64,000 bases of DNA, taken from contig NZ_UGHR01000001.1 of the NCBI RefSeq assembly GCF_900451195.1, positions 2,108,001 to 2,172,000 of the forward strand, given 5' to 3'. This DNA is from Iodobacter fluviatilis. Its GTDB lineage: Bacteria > Pseudomonadota > Gammaproteobacteria > Burkholderiales > Chitinibacteraceae. The translations under genes and the position numbers were made by a program. Positions 1 to 10,172 of this stretch are shown piece by piece (positions within the stretch are counted from its first letter, which is position 1; each line of letters starts with the position of its first letter). The notes under the pieces were generated by a model. It saw only the letters and a program-made list of their open reading frames with translations, made no database searches and was not told the DNA's origin.

Positions 1-1
1 T

Positions 2-244
2 TTACGTCTTGCCGCAGTGCAGCTGGATCAGAAAAAGTTTGATGATGCACTGGCCACGCTGAAGGCAAACGAAGAAACAAGTTTTGCAGGTTTGTTTTTT
101 GAAGCGAAAGGCGATGTATTGCTGATTAAGGGTGATAAGGCCGCTGCCCGTGAATCATATAAGCAAGCCGTGGCTAAATTGCCAAAAGAAGCACCTAACG
201 TGAAGTTTGTGGAAGTGAAACTGGAAGCCCTGGGGAATTCTTAA
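2..244 (+). CDS. YfgM-like tetratricopeptide protein, C-terminal part
   Basis: Partial gene: the reading frame is open from the first base of the window and ends at a TAA at 242-244, so the true start lies upstream. About 80 residues remain, helical in character, with an alternating Ala/Leu pattern (QKKFDDALATLKA, then KGDKAAARESYKQAV) typical of tetratricopeptide-like helices. Its place directly before bamB, with the stop overlapping the bamB ATG by one base, is where YfgM (a periplasmic, inner-membrane-anchored ancillary SecYEG/chaperone-network protein) sits in many proteobacteria. The GTG at 17 is an internal codon, not the start. The family call rests on context and the repeat pattern. 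Confidence 0.75.
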   Translation, partial: LRLAAVQLDQKKFDDALATLKANEETSFAGLFFEAKGDVLLIKGDKAAARESYKQAVAKLPKEAPNVKFVEVKLEALGNS

Positions 245-1374
245 TGCAAGATCTTTATCGCTTAGTTGTTGCTGTTTCTTTATTGGGCTTATCGGCTTGC
301 AGTACGGTCAGCAATGCGCCGGAACCATCGCCCTTGCCGGTGATTTCACAAAGCCTGTCTGTTTCCAGCCAGTGGCGTGCTTCGGTTGGCGATAAAACAT
401 TGTTTCGTTTTGTGCCTGCGGTGGATGGTGATTTGATTGTTGTAGCGGGCTCTCCTGATAAGCTGCAGGCGCTTGATGCCACCAGTGGCAATAGCCGCTG
501 GCAAATCAAAACTGAGCAGGCGATTGCGGGTGGAGTGGGGCTGGGGAATGATGTTATTGCTGTTGGCTCGGTAAAGGGCGTGGTCTTAGCGTATGATCGC
601 GGCGGCAAGTTTCTCTGGCGTGCTCAGGCATCGAGTGAAATCATGGCCCCGCCTGCTGTTGCCAAAGGAATTGTTGTGGTTAAAACCGGCGATGGCCGGG
701 TAAGCGCATATGCTGCCGCTGATGGAAAGCAACTGTGGCAATATCAAAAACAATTACCTGCCTTGATTTTGCGTAATTATGCTGCCGTCACTATTTCTGG
801 CAATGTGGTTTATGCTGGTTTATCAGGCGGGCGCTTGGTGGCTATATCACTGCAAGACGGCCGTGTGTTGTGGGATAGTCCTGTCGCTATTCCGCACGGT
901 GCCACTGAGCTTGAACGGGTTACCGATGTGGTGGCTCCGCCTGTTGTTGATGGGCGTTTAGTGTGTGCTGTTGCTTATCAGGGACGTGTTGCGTGTTTCG
1001 ATGCAGTGAGCGGTAGTGCTGCCTGGACGCGTGAATTATCGAGCTGGTCAGGTTTGGCGATGGATTATCGCTATGTTTATGCGGTAGATGCAGCGGGAAA
1101 TGTGAACGCTTTCGAGCGTGAAAGTGGCCGCAGTGTCTGGCGTCAGGACAAACTTGCCGCCCGCTCAGTGACTGCACCGGCAGTATTGGGTAAGTATCTG
1201 GTTGTGGCTGATTTTGCAGGCTACACCCACTTTTTAAATACAGAAGACGGCAGCTTTGCCGCGCAGCAGGCTACAGATGGTGCGCGCATCGCGGTGAGTC
1301 CTTTAGTGGTTGGAGAGCATTTGCTGGTGCAAACGCTATCCGGCAATGTTTTTTCAATAGGCTTAAGTAAATAA
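244..1374 (+). CDS. bamB: Outer membrane assembly lipoprotein BamB
   Basis: BamB is the beta-propeller lipoprotein of the BAM complex, which folds beta-barrel proteins into the outer membrane. The 376-residue product begins with a short lipoprotein signal (lipobox LSAC, Cys19) and then shows repeated PQQ-type blades, such as LQALDATSGNSRWQIKT and VAISLQDGRVLWDSPV, ending with VFSIGLSK. Length and repeat style fit the family. The ATG overlaps the stop of the preceding YfgM-like gene by one base (TAATG), and der follows directly, so yfgM-bamB-der is probably one transcript. This order is common in beta- and gammaproteobacteria. Confidence 0.95.
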   Translation: MQDLYRLVVAVSLLGLSACSTVSNAPEPSPLPVISQSLSVSSQWRASVGDKTLFRFVPAVDGDLIVVAGSPDKLQALDATSGNSRWQIKTEQAIAGGVGLGNDVIAVGSVKGVVLAYDRGGKFLWRAQASSEIMAPPAVAKGIVVVKTGDGRVSAYAAADGKQLWQYQKQLPALILRNYAAVTISGNVVYAGLSGGRLVAISLQDGRVLWDSPVAIPHGATELERVTDVVAPPVVDGRLVCAVAYQGRVACFDAVSGSAAWTRELSSWSGLAMDYRYVYAVDAAGNVNAFERESGRSVWRQDKLAARSVTAPAVLGKYLVVADFAGYTHFLNTEDGSFAAQQATDGARIAVSPLVVGEHLLVQTLSGNVFSIGLSK

Positions 1375-2769
1375 ATGAAACCTACAATTGCGCTGGTTGG
1401 TCGTCCCAACGTCGGTAAATCCACGCTCTTTAACCGACTGACCAAATCGCGCGACGCTCTTGTTCACGATATTCCCGGCCTGACGCGTGACCGTCACTAC
1501 GGACACGGTCTGGTCGGCGAGAAGCCTTACTTGGTGGTTGATACGGGTGGTTTTGAGCCCGTTGTCGATGAAGGCATTATGTTTGAAATGGCAAGGCAAA
1601 CTTTGCAGGCCGTTGATGAAGCCGATTGCATCGTTTTTATTGTGGACGGCCGTAATGGGATTACTCCGCAAGATAAAATTATTGCTAATCGTTTGCGTCA
1701 GTCGACTTGCCCTGTTTGGGTTGCGGTAAACAAAGTTGAAGGGATGAATGCCTCGGTTGTATGCGCGGACTTCTTTGAGCTGGGTTTAGGTCATCCCGTA
1801 GCGATTTCTGCGTCGCATGGTGAGGGTGTGCGTTTGCTCTTTAATGAGATTCTGGAAGACTTCCCAGAGCCTGAAGAAGAAGAAGACGCGGATCACCCTA
1901 AGTTTGCCGTTATTGGCCGCCCGAATGTAGGTAAATCTACATTGGTAAATGCTATTTTGGGTGAAGAGCGGGTGATTGCGTTTGATCAGCCGGGCACGAC
2001 GCGTGATTCAATTTATATTGAGTTTGATCGTAATGACCGTAATTACACGATTATTGATACAGCCGGTGTACGCAAGCGCGGCAAGGTGACCGATGTGATC
2101 GAGAAATTCTCGGTCATTAAAACCATGCAGGCAGTAGAAGATGCAAATGTGGCCGTGCTGGTGCTGGATGCCACACAAGAAGTATCAGATCAAGATGCAC
2201 GTATTGCCAGCTTTGTGCTTGAAACAGGCCGCGCATTGGTTGTTGCCATTAATAAGTGGGAATCTGCTGATCAATTCCAGAAAGATATGATTAAGCGCGA
2301 AATTAGCCGGAAGTTGGGTTTCTTGGAGTTTGCAAAATTCCATTATATTTCTGCATTGCAAGGTCAGGGCGTGGGCGAATTATTTGGCTCTATCGACCAA
2401 GCCTATGCTGCAGCGATGATTAAAATCCCTACGCCTAAGCTGATTCGTGGTCTGGAAATTGCGCTTGAGCGTCAGCAGCCGCCTATTGCAGGTAAAATTC
2501 GCCCTAAAATGCGTTATTGCCACCAAGGTGGCACTAATCCACCTGTGGTGATTGTTCACGGCAATGCGCTAGAAAAAGTGCCTGACTCGTATTGGCGCTA
2601 TCTTGAACATCACTTTATGAAGATGTTCAATTTGCAAGGCACACCTTTGCGGGTTCAGTTTAAAAAGAACGTCAATCCGTTTGAGCACAAAAAGCAAGTG
2701 AGTGGGGGCAAGGCAATGCCTATGGTTCACTTGAAAGGTGCGAAACCAAAAAAATACGGTAAACGCTGA
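1375..2769 (+). CDS. der: Ribosome biogenesis GTPase Der
   Basis: Der (EngA) is an essential double GTPase that helps mature the 50S ribosomal subunit. Both G domains are visible. The first has a P-loop GRPNVGKST near residue 9 and DTGG near residue 55. The second has an identical P-loop near residue 180, DTAG and NKWE. A KH-like C-terminal domain ends in a basic tail ([10 protein letters not shown]). The length of 464 residues is normal. The start codon follows the bamB stop with no spacer, which supports co-transcription and translational coupling. Confidence 0.97.
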   Translation: MKPTIALVGRPNVGKSTLFNRLTKSRDALVHDIPGLTRDRHYGHGLVGEKPYLVVDTGGFEPVVDEGIMFEMARQTLQAVDEADCIVFIVDGRNGITPQDKIIANRLRQSTCPVWVAVNKVEGMNASVVCADFFELGLGHPVAISASHGEGVRLLFNEILEDFPEPEEEEDADHPKFAVIGRPNVGKSTLVNAILGEERVIAFDQPGTTRDSIYIEFDRNDRNYTIIDTAGVRKRGKVTDVIEKFSVIKTMQAVEDANVAVLVLDATQEVSDQDARIASFVLETGRALVVAINKWESADQFQKDMIKREISRKLGFLEFAKFHYISALQGQGVGELFGSIDQAYAAAMIKIPTPKLIRGLEIALERQQPPIAGKIRPKMRYCHQGGTNPPVVIVHGNALEKVPDSYWRYLEHHFMKMFNLQGTPLRVQFKKNVNPFEHKKQVSGGKAMPMVHLKGAKPKKYGKR

Positions 2770-2801
2770 TAAAGCTTGAAAGTATTTCGGAATTTTCACG
2801 C

Positions 2802-2830
2802 TTGGCATAGAATGCGTTTTGTACTATAAC
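2802..2830 (+). promoter_or_regulatory. Predicted sigma-70 promoter upstream of hfq
   Basis: A -35 box TTGGCA (2802-2807) is separated by exactly 17 bases from a -10 box TATAAC (2825-2830); each matches consensus in five of six bases. It lies in the 254-base der-hfq interval and would give a leader of about 185 nt before the hfq ATG at 3024. I infer it drives hfq (and possibly an RNA from the leader). Apart from this promoter and the hfq ribosome-binding site I see nothing else in the interval. Confidence 0.6.
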
Positions 2831-3023
2831 AGTCCGTCGAAATGCAAAGTAATGCGCTAAGACTGGGAAAAAATATTGAAACAACAGTGTTTTACTATGA
2901 AAAAGCCTGTTTTTTAGCATTTTTTACTATAGCCTCGGTGCTGATTTTGCTTTTCAATGGACTGACAAGCGTAAGACCCATCTGTCTCTATCAAGATATA
3001 ACAAGAATTTGGAGAAAAATATA

Positions 3024-3293
3024 ATGAGCACCAAGGGGCAAATGTTGCAAGACCCATTCTTGAATGTACTGCGTAAAGAGCATGTGCCTGTTTACATTTA
3101 TCTTGTAAACGGGATTAAGTTGCAGGGGCAAATTGAGTCTTTTGACCAGTACGTTGTTTTGCTGCGTAATAATGTGACGCAGATGGTTTATAAGCACGCA
3201 ATTTCGACTGTAGTGCCTTCACGTCCGGTATCTATTCCGCATGAGCACGCAGGCCAGTTGCCTCCTGTGACTGATGTTGTGCTTGATGCCTGA
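3024..3293 (+). CDS. hfq: RNA chaperone Hfq
   Basis: Hfq is a hexameric Sm-like protein that pairs small RNAs with mRNAs. The 89-residue product starts [14 protein letters not shown] and carries the Sm1 motif ([19 protein letters not shown]) and the Sm2 motif with the hallmark YKHAIS followed by TVVPSR. A short variable tail ends in VVLDA. The ATG at 3024 is chosen because a GGAG (3011-3014) sits just upstream and the family consensus begins there; the in-frame TTG at 3009 would add five residues not seen in the family. It is followed by a terminator-like hairpin and then hflX, the classic hfq-hflX-hflK-hflC order. Confidence 0.97.
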   Translation: MSTKGQMLQDPFLNVLRKEHVPVYIYLVNGIKLQGQIESFDQYVVLLRNNVTQMVYKHAISTVVPSRPVSIPHEHAGQLPPVTDVVLDA

Positions 3294-3342
3294 GGAATTG
3301 TTGATTTCATTGAAATGGTTTCAGTAAAAGCAGTACGGTTTA

Positions 3343-3377
3343 AAAACCCCGATGGACTGGGTCTTTCGGGGTTTTTT
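3343..3377 (+). terminator. Rho-independent terminator after hfq
   Basis: A-rich stem AAACCCCGA pairs with TCGGGGTTT, with a loop of about 13 bases, followed by a T-run ending near 3377. It sits 50 bases after the hfq stop and 52 bases before the hflX start. It probably ends or attenuates hfq transcription before hflX. Confidence 0.8.
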
Positions 3378-3428
3378 GTGTTGGGCTAAAACAGCTTTGC
3401 ACGGTATTTGTTGATTAAAAGGTCATGC

Positions 3429-4553
3429 ATGTTTGAGCGCCATAAGGGTGGAGACAGAGCCGTCTTGGTTTGCCTTGATTTTGGTGAGGTGGATTATCAG
3501 GATGGTGTGGAAGAGTTTGTTCAGCTGGTAGAAAGTGCAGGGGCCCAAATTCTTGCAACGGTTGAGGGTAAGCGCAGCCGTCCCGATCGTGCCTATTTTG
3601 CGGGTACAGGCAAGGTGCAGGAAATTGCTGAAGTAGTACGGGTTCATGAGGCGGAGCTGGTTATTTTTAATCATCAGCTTTCACCATCGCAAGAGCGCAA
3701 TTTAGAAAAGGTTTTACAGTGCCGGGTTGTGGATCGAACGACGCTGATTTTAGATATTTTCGCGCAGCGTGCACGAACTGCAGAAGGCAAATTGCAGGTG
3801 GAATTAGCGCAACTGTCGCATATTTCTACACGCTTGATTCGCGGCTGGACTCACCTTGAAAGGCAAAAAGGCGGGATCGGTATGCGGGGTCCGGGTGAAT
3901 CGCAGCTTGAAACGGATCGCCGCTTATTGGGCGGACGTGTTAAACGGCTGAAGGATCAGCTGGCTACAGTGCAAAAGCAGCGGGCGACACAGCGCCGTTC
4001 GCGTGAGCGCAACAGGCAGTTTAGTGTTGCAATTGTGGGCTATACCAATGCTGGTAAATCGTCCTTATTTAATGCATTAACTAAATCAAAGATTTATGTT
4101 GCGGATCAATTGTTTGCAACTTTAGATACAACATCCAGAAAGCTGTTTCTTGATCCGGAACATTCGATTGTATTGTCGGATACGGTTGGTTTTATTCGCC
4201 AATTGCCCCACACTTTAGTTGCCGCATTTCATGCTACTTTAGAAGAAACGATTCAGGCCGATTTACTTTTGCATGTGGTGGATATCAATCATCCATTGCG
4301 CGATATGCAAATTATTGAGGTGAATAAAGTATTAAGTGAGATTGGTGCGGAACGTATTCCACAATTGATGGTCAATAATAAGATTGATCTGCGCGACATG
4401 CCTCCGAGTGTTGATCACGACGAGTATGGTAGAATTTGCGCTGTGCGTTTGAGTGCTACCCAAGGGACAGGGCTCGATGCACTTCGCGCCGCGCTGCTTG
4501 AGGCTTTAAGCCATCCACTAAAAACAGCTGAGTTAACTAATGAGTCAAAATGA
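3429..4553 (+). CDS. hflX: GTPase HflX
   Basis: HflX is a ribosome-associated GTPase that splits stalled or heat-damaged ribosomes. The N-terminal HflX domain is followed by the GlyRich linker (MRGPGESQLETDRR) and a TrmE/Era-like G domain: P-loop GYTNAGKSSLFN near residue 205, DTVGFIRQLPH, and a G4 motif NKID. The length of 374 residues is in the short range for the family. The ATG at 3429 is preferred over the in-frame TTG at 3408 because MFERHKGGDRAVLVCLDFG is the usual beginning. Its 3' end overlaps hflK by 14 bases, so the genes are coupled. Confidence 0.95.
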   Translation: MFERHKGGDRAVLVCLDFGEVDYQDGVEEFVQLVESAGAQILATVEGKRSRPDRAYFAGTGKVQEIAEVVRVHEAELVIFNHQLSPSQERNLEKVLQCRVVDRTTLILDIFAQRARTAEGKLQVELAQLSHISTRLIRGWTHLERQKGGIGMRGPGESQLETDRRLLGGRVKRLKDQLATVQKQRATQRRSRERNRQFSVAIVGYTNAGKSSLFNALTKSKIYVADQLFATLDTTSRKLFLDPEHSIVLSDTVGFIRQLPHTLVAAFHATLEETIQADLLLHVVDINHPLRDMQIIEVNKVLSEIGAERIPQLMVNNKIDLRDMPPSVDHDEYGRICAVRLSATQGTGLDALRAALLEALSHPLKTAELTNESK

Positions 4554-5703
4554 CCCGCAATGGGGTGGTCGCCGGAATGGCCCGCCTGATCTGGATGAAA
4601 TTATTCGTAATATCACTGGCAAAATATCCCGCCTTTTAGGTGGTGATGGTGCGCCTCCTGCTGGAGGAAACAGCCGGGGCGGCACTGGTGCTGCTGTGGT
4701 GGTTGCAGTCGCAGTGGCTGTGTTGTGGGCAGCATCTGGTTTCTATGTTGTTGATGAGCGCGAAAATGCCGTCATTATGCGCTTTGGCCGCTATGTTGAA
4801 ACGGTTGAAAAACCCGGTTTGCATTGGCATTTGCCGTGGCCAGTAGAATCACGTGAAATCGTGAACATGACTGAAATTCGCAGTCTGGAAGTAGGCAGCT
4901 CTGGTGGCGAAGGCCGTGCGGGTGACGAATCCATGATGCTGACCGGGGATCAGAATATCCTCGAAGTGCGCCTGGAAGTGCAATACAACCTTAAATCAGC
5001 GCATGATTTTGTGTTTTTTAATCGCACAACTGATCGCGATGCTAAGGATTTGGTGAAGCAAATCGCACAAACGGCGATTCGTGAGGTTGTGGGCAAGAAT
5101 AAAGTTGATTACGTGCTGAACGAAGGGCGCGGCAAAATTGGTGAAGACACCAAGGAAATCGTGCAAAACCTGCTTGATCGCTACGGCGTGGGCGTGGCCG
5201 TGTCGCGTGTAAATATCTCGGATGTACAGCCGCCAGATCAGGTTCAGGCCGCTTTCTCTGACGCCGTTAAAGCGCGTCAGGATAAAGCACGTCTGATTAA
5301 TGAAGGGACGGCTTACGCGAATGATGTTATTCCGAAAGCGGGTGGTATGGCTGCACGTCTTTCAGAGGAGTCAGAGGGTTATCGTTCCCGTGTTGTATCC
5401 CAGGCTGAAGGGGATGCGTCCCGCTTTAAACAGGTTGCTGCAGAATATGCAAAAGCACCGCAAGTGACGCGTGACCGGATGTACTTTGACACGATGCAAC
5501 AGGTTTTCCAGAACACAACCAAGTTGTTGATCGATCAGAAATCGAATGGCAATTTGCTTTATCTGCCTTTGGATAAATTGATGCAAATGACTTCACCAGC
5601 GGCTGCACCTGCACCCGCTGCAGAAGCTGCAAAAGCGGCTGAGCCTGCTGCCGAAGCAGCTGTTAATCGTAACGTTCGCGCTACTTTGCGCGACGGCCGC
5701 TAA
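4540..5703 (+). CDS. hflK: FtsH protease activity modulator HflK
   Basis: HflK is the larger partner of the inner-membrane HflKC complex, an SPFH/stomatin-type cage that surrounds and restrains the FtsH protease. The Gly-rich N-terminus (PQWGGRRNGPPDLDEIIR) is followed by one membrane segment near residues 50-70 (VVVAVAVAVLWAASGFYVV). The SPFH core follows (DERENAVIMRFGRYVETVEKPGLHWHLPWP), then a charged coiled-coil region and an Ala/Pro-rich tail. The start overlaps the end of hflX; hflC follows after 12 bases with a good AGGGGAG ribosome-binding site. Confidence 0.95.
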   Translation: MSQNDPQWGGRRNGPPDLDEIIRNITGKISRLLGGDGAPPAGGNSRGGTGAAVVVAVAVAVLWAASGFYVVDERENAVIMRFGRYVETVEKPGLHWHLPWPVESREIVNMTEIRSLEVGSSGGEGRAGDESMMLTGDQNILEVRLEVQYNLKSAHDFVFFNRTTDRDAKDLVKQIAQTAIREVVGKNKVDYVLNEGRGKIGEDTKEIVQNLLDRYGVGVAVSRVNISDVQPPDQVQAAFSDAVKARQDKARLINEGTAYANDVIPKAGGMAARLSEESEGYRSRVVSQAEGDASRFKQVAAEYAKAPQVTRDRMYFDTMQQVFQNTTKLLIDQKSNGNLLYLPLDKLMQMTSPAAAPAPAAEAAKAAEPAAEAAVNRNVRATLRDGR

Positions 5704-5715
5704 GGGGAGAGCAAT

Positions 5716-6585
5716 ATGAATCGAATTCTTTCTACTTTAGCCTTGGTACTTTTGGCTTTATTTGTTTTTTCTGCTTCTTTTTTTACAGTAGATCAGCGCC
5801 AGTATGCCGTGGTGTTTCAGTTCTCTGAAGCTGTGCGCGTGATTAAAAATCCAGGTATTAATTTTAAAGTACCTTTGCTTCAGGAAGTTCGCTACTTTGA
5901 TAAGCGCATTTTAACGATTGATGAAGAAACGCCTGCGCGTATTCAGACCATCGAAAAAATGAACGTAAAAGTAGACAGTTTTATCAAGTGGAAAATCATC
6001 GACGTAGAGAAATATTACAAAGCTGTGGGTGTGGATCAGCGTAAAGCCGTTGAACGCTTACGCAATACGGTAAACAATATGCTGCGCGATGAGTTTGGTA
6101 AGCGTACCGTGCAGGATGTGATTTCTGGTAAGCGCGATGAAGTCATGGAAACCGTGCGTAAAGTGGCCGATGCAGATGCCGGACGGATTGGTGTGCAAGT
6201 GATTGATGTGCGTATCAAGCGCGTTGAGCTTGAAGACAGCACGCTTAATTCTGTTTACGAGCGCATGCAGTCTGAACGTAAAGCGGTTGCTAATCAGATG
6301 CGTGCAGAAGGCTCCGCAGAAGCTGAAAAAATTAAGGCGGATGCAGATCGTCAGCGCGAAGTGACTTTGGCAAATGCGTACAATAAAGCCCAGCAAATTA
6401 AGGGTGAGGGTGATGCAAAGGCGGCCGCTATTTATGGCGAAGCCTATGGCCGTAATCCCGAGTTCTATGCGTTTTATAAGAGCATGGATGCTTATAAGCA
6501 AAGTTTTGCGAAGAAGAGCGATGTGATGGTGGTAGATCCTAGCTCAGAATTCTTTAAATATATGAAAAACCCGAAAGCGAAGTGA
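5716..6585 (+). CDS. hflC: FtsH protease activity modulator HflC
   Basis: HflC pairs with HflK in the periplasm-facing SPFH complex regulating FtsH. A single N-terminal membrane segment (LALVLLALFVFSASFFTV) leads into the SPFH domain (DQRQYAVVFQFSEAVRVIKNPG). A long charged coiled coil follows, rich in AEKIKADADRQREV-type repeats, and a C-terminal EFYAFYKSMDAYKQSF helix. Length is 289 residues, normal for the family. The stop overlaps the start of the next small gene by four bases (GTGA), so the two are probably translationally coupled. Confidence 0.95.
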   Translation: MNRILSTLALVLLALFVFSASFFTVDQRQYAVVFQFSEAVRVIKNPGINFKVPLLQEVRYFDKRILTIDEETPARIQTIEKMNVKVDSFIKWKIIDVEKYYKAVGVDQRKAVERLRNTVNNMLRDEFGKRTVQDVISGKRDEVMETVRKVADADAGRIGVQVIDVRIKRVELEDSTLNSVYERMQSERKAVANQMRAEGSAEAEKIKADADRQREVTLANAYNKAQQIKGEGDAKAAAIYGEAYGRNPEFYAFYKSMDAYKQSFAKKSDVMVVDPSSEFFKYMKNPKAK

Positions 6586-6767
6586 TTGATTCCTTGCTTG
6601 CAGCCTTTGCACTGATGCTCATTTTTGAAGGAATCATGCCTTTTGCGTTTCCTGCTGTATGGCGTAGTACAATGCAGAAAATGGCAGAGTTGGATGACTT
6701 TAAAATTCGTTTAATGGGTTTGGGGTGTTTGTTCGCAGGTTTAGTGCTGGCATTATTGTCCCGCTAA
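6582..6767 (+). CDS. DUF2065 family small membrane protein
   Basis: A 61-residue protein with two hydrophobic segments: residues 3-24 (LLAAFALMLIFEGIMPFAFP) and the C-terminal LMGLGCLFAGLVLALLS. It matches the DUF2065 (YjeT-like) pattern, including the conserved EGIMPF and a short charged linker. These peptides commonly follow hflC in proteobacteria; their function is not established. Translation starts at GTG inside the hflC stop (GTGA overlap). A hairpin terminator follows directly, making this the last gene of the hflX-hflK-hflC unit. Confidence 0.85.
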   Translation: MIDSLLAAFALMLIFEGIMPFAFPAVWRSTMQKMAELDDFKIRLMGLGCLFAGLVLALLSR

Positions 6768-6789
6768 ACTATCTCTTTAAGAAGTGTGT

Positions 6790-6826
6790 GCCCGCACTGT
6801 GCAATTTGCACAGGCGGGCCTTTGTT
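6790..6826 (+). terminator. Terminator after the hfl operon
   Basis: GCCCGC (6790-6795) pairs with GCGGGC (6814-6819), with an inner GTGCAA/TTGCAC stem, followed by CTTTGTTT. It lies between the DUF2065 gene and hisZ. Confidence 0.75.
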
Positions 6827-6856
6827 TGAAGGGCTTTGTTTTTAAAGCAAATGACT

Positions 6857-8017
6857 ATGCGCAACTGGATTCTCCCTGAGTATATTTCTGATGTTTTACC
6901 TTCCGAAGCGCGCCAAATAGAGGCTTTGCGTCGTAAAGTGCTTGATCTCTTTGCTTGTTATGGCTACGAGCAGGTTGCACCTCCCCTCATTGAGTATGTG
7001 GAATCATTATTCACACAAGATGACAGCGCCCTTGATTTAAAAACATTCAAACTTGTGGATGAATTAACAGGCCGTCAGATGGGCTTGCGTGCAGATATTA
7101 CGCCCCAGGTCGCCCGTATTGATGCTCATATTTTGAATCGCCAAGGCGTGGCGAGGCTTTGTTATGCAGGCTCAGTGGTGAATACTCGGCCGGAAGGGGT
7201 GTTGTCCACGCGTGAGCCGCGTCAGATTGGTGCTGAGATTTACGGTTGTGCCAGTGTTGCTGCAGATGTAGAGGCGATTGAGCTGATGTTTGAAAGCCTT
7301 TCTCTGGCTGGCCTGCAGTCGCCGCGCTTAGATATTGGGCATATAGGTTTGTTTCATGCCCTAGCGGATGAGGCAGGGCTTGCAGGAAATCGTCGTGCAG
7401 AAGTTTTTGCTGCTCTGCAGCAAAAAGATTTGCCGACCATTCGTGAAACAACGTCGGGTATTGCTGCTCAATTACAGGCGGCATTATTGCTGCTGCCTTC
7501 TTTTTATGGTGGTAGTGAGGTGCTGGTTCGTGCCCGTGCTGAGCTTCCTGACTTGCTAGGTATCAGCTCAGCACTTGATAGTCTTGATCAACTGACTGCT
7601 GCATTGAAATTGCGCGGTATTGTGGTGCACTTCGATTTAGCAGAATTACGCAGCTGCTATTATCATACGGGTCTTGTTTTTGCTGCCTACGCTCATGGAT
7701 TTACCAATGCGGTAGCGCGTGGCGGGCGCTATGATAGTGTGGGTGAGAAGTTTGGCCGCTCCCGCCCGGCTACAGGGTTTAGTATGGATTTACGTGAGTT
7801 TTCTTCTTTGCCTTTTCCGTCTTTGCGTTCTGGTGTGTTGGCCCCGGCTGGAGACGATGTAGGCTTGCTTGCGGCAATTCGCTTGTTGCGCAGTGCGGGT
7901 GAAATTGTCATGGTTGATTTGGGTGTAAATGCATCCGAAGTGAGTGTTGATCGCGAGCTTAAATGGACAGATGGTCAGTGGCAGGTGTTGCCGCTGTCTG
8001 CTGCTAATAGTGATTGA
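6857..8017 (+). CDS. hisZ: ATP phosphoribosyltransferase regulatory subunit HisZ
   Basis: HisZ is a catalytically inactive histidyl-tRNA-synthetase paralogue. It binds the short-form HisG enzyme and makes it responsive to histidine in the first step of histidine synthesis. The sequence shows the class II synthetase core (WILPEYISDVLPSEARQIEALR, then a motif-2-like FKLVDELTGRQMGLRADITPQVAR) and the GGRYD motif near residue 290, but no C-terminal anticodon-binding domain. The start is ambiguous: ATGs at 6851 and 6857 are in frame and neither has a strong ribosome-binding site. I chose MRNW. Its place before purA is a usual betaproteobacterial arrangement. Confidence 0.9.
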   Translation: MRNWILPEYISDVLPSEARQIEALRRKVLDLFACYGYEQVAPPLIEYVESLFTQDDSALDLKTFKLVDELTGRQMGLRADITPQVARIDAHILNRQGVARLCYAGSVVNTRPEGVLSTREPRQIGAEIYGCASVAADVEAIELMFESLSLAGLQSPRLDIGHIGLFHALADEAGLAGNRRAEVFAALQQKDLPTIRETTSGIAAQLQAALLLLPSFYGGSEVLVRARAELPDLLGISSALDSLDQLTAALKLRGIVVHFDLAELRSCYYHTGLVFAAYAHGFTNAVARGGRYDSVGEKFGRSRPATGFSMDLREFSSLPFPSLRSGVLAPAGDDVGLLAAIRLLRSAGEIVMVDLGVNASEVSVDRELKWTDGQWQVLPLSAANSD

Positions 8018-8038
8018 TTTCCTGGGGCGCTTCTGTGA

Positions 8039-9415
<1,377 letters not shown>

Positions 9416-9431
9416 TGCTTTTTGTTTCCAT

Positions 9432-9461
9432 AAAAAAAACCCGCTTATGCGGGTTTTTTTT
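9432..9461 (+). terminator. Rho-independent terminator after purA
   Basis: ACCCGC-TTAT-GCGGGT stem with a tetraloop, flanked by eight A and eight T bases. It could work in both directions, but only purA is positioned to use it. Confidence 0.9.
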
Positions 9462-9827
9462 ATGGACGGTTAATTAATGATAAATTTTTGTGAATTTCTC
9501 TTCATCATAGTACTAAATTTATGCGCTTTCATGGTTTTATCTGGTGATGGATATGTTTTTTTATGGTATTTTGTTGCTTGATTTAGTTGTAAAAATTTAA
9601 ACTATATTTTTTGTTGTAAAAAAGACTCGATATTTATCTAAGGGTTTTTTTGTATTTTTTGGTATTTTTTGTGATTATTATTTCAGTGTGAGACGTAAAA
9701 ATCTGATTGGCGGTCTGTTTGAGGTGTGGCGTGTTTGTTCTTTATGGTGTTTTTTTTATTTCTTTCGACATTTTGGTGTGTTTGTAAATTATTCACCTGC
9801 TTATTGAGGGATGAATTGTGTTGAGGT

Positions 9828-9844
9828 CGCACTGTTTTGGTGCG
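9828..9844. promoter_or_regulatory. GCAC-N-GTGC dyad, NtrC-box-like (copy 1)
   Basis: CGCACTG-TTT-TGGTGCG is a 17-base interrupted palindrome. It fits the enhancer-type pattern TGCACYA-N3-TRGTGCA known for NtrC. A second copy lies 141 bases downstream. No sigma-54 promoter (GG-N10-GC) was found between it and the porin gene, so the regulator assignment is tentative. Confidence 0.4.
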
Positions 9845-9968
9845 GGTTTTGGTTTTTGCTGCAAATGCATCATTTTTTATTAAGGCGGTGTTAATGTGAA
9901 TTGTTCCTTGTTAGACATGCAAGAAAGTGAGCGTTTTTGTGAGGCAGGCGTGATGGTGTTTTTATTTA

Positions 9969-9985
9969 TGCACTATTTTAGTGCG
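9969..9985. promoter_or_regulatory. GCAC-N-GTGC dyad, NtrC-box-like (copy 2)
   Basis: TGCACTA-TTT-TAGTGCG is a 17-base dyad with the same spacing and the same TTT centre as copy 1 at 9828-9844, about 190 bases before the porin start. The half sites GCACT/AGTGC are perfectly symmetrical. It may bind a regulator of the porin gene. Confidence 0.4.
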
Positions 9986-10172
9986 AACTTAATGGGGCGA
10001 CGTTTTACAACTGGAAAATCAGGCTGATTGCAATTAGTGGTTTCATTTTTAATTTTCTTTCTGGCGCTGCAGCTGGAAAACGCGACAAGGCAGGGGCTAG
10101 TCATCAGGTAAAGAAAAAGCATATTGTTCTTTACACATATGGTGGTCTTATTGACCTTAAGGAGAATTAAAA

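Larger units (their letters stand above)
9466..10172 (+). other. Long AT-rich gene-free leader upstream of the porin gene
   Basis: About 700 bases without a credible gene. The stretch is strongly T-rich on the plus strand and contains two related 17-base dyads (listed separately) but no convincing promoter. TTGCAA at 10027 with AATTTT 17 bases later is the best weak sigma-70 candidate. An AAGGAG ribosome-binding site at 10159-10164 precedes the porin ATG. The length suggests a regulated porin promoter or a long untranslated leader. Confidence 0.5.

Noticed and set aside
2842-3024. Small open frame between der and hfq
   Set aside because: Poor codon character, no ribosome-binding site, and it lies downstream of the predicted hfq promoter, so it is best read as leader RNA.
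9985-10172. Sigma-54 promoter downstream of the NtrC-like dyads
   Set aside because: No GG-N10-GC arrangement was found in this segment by eye.
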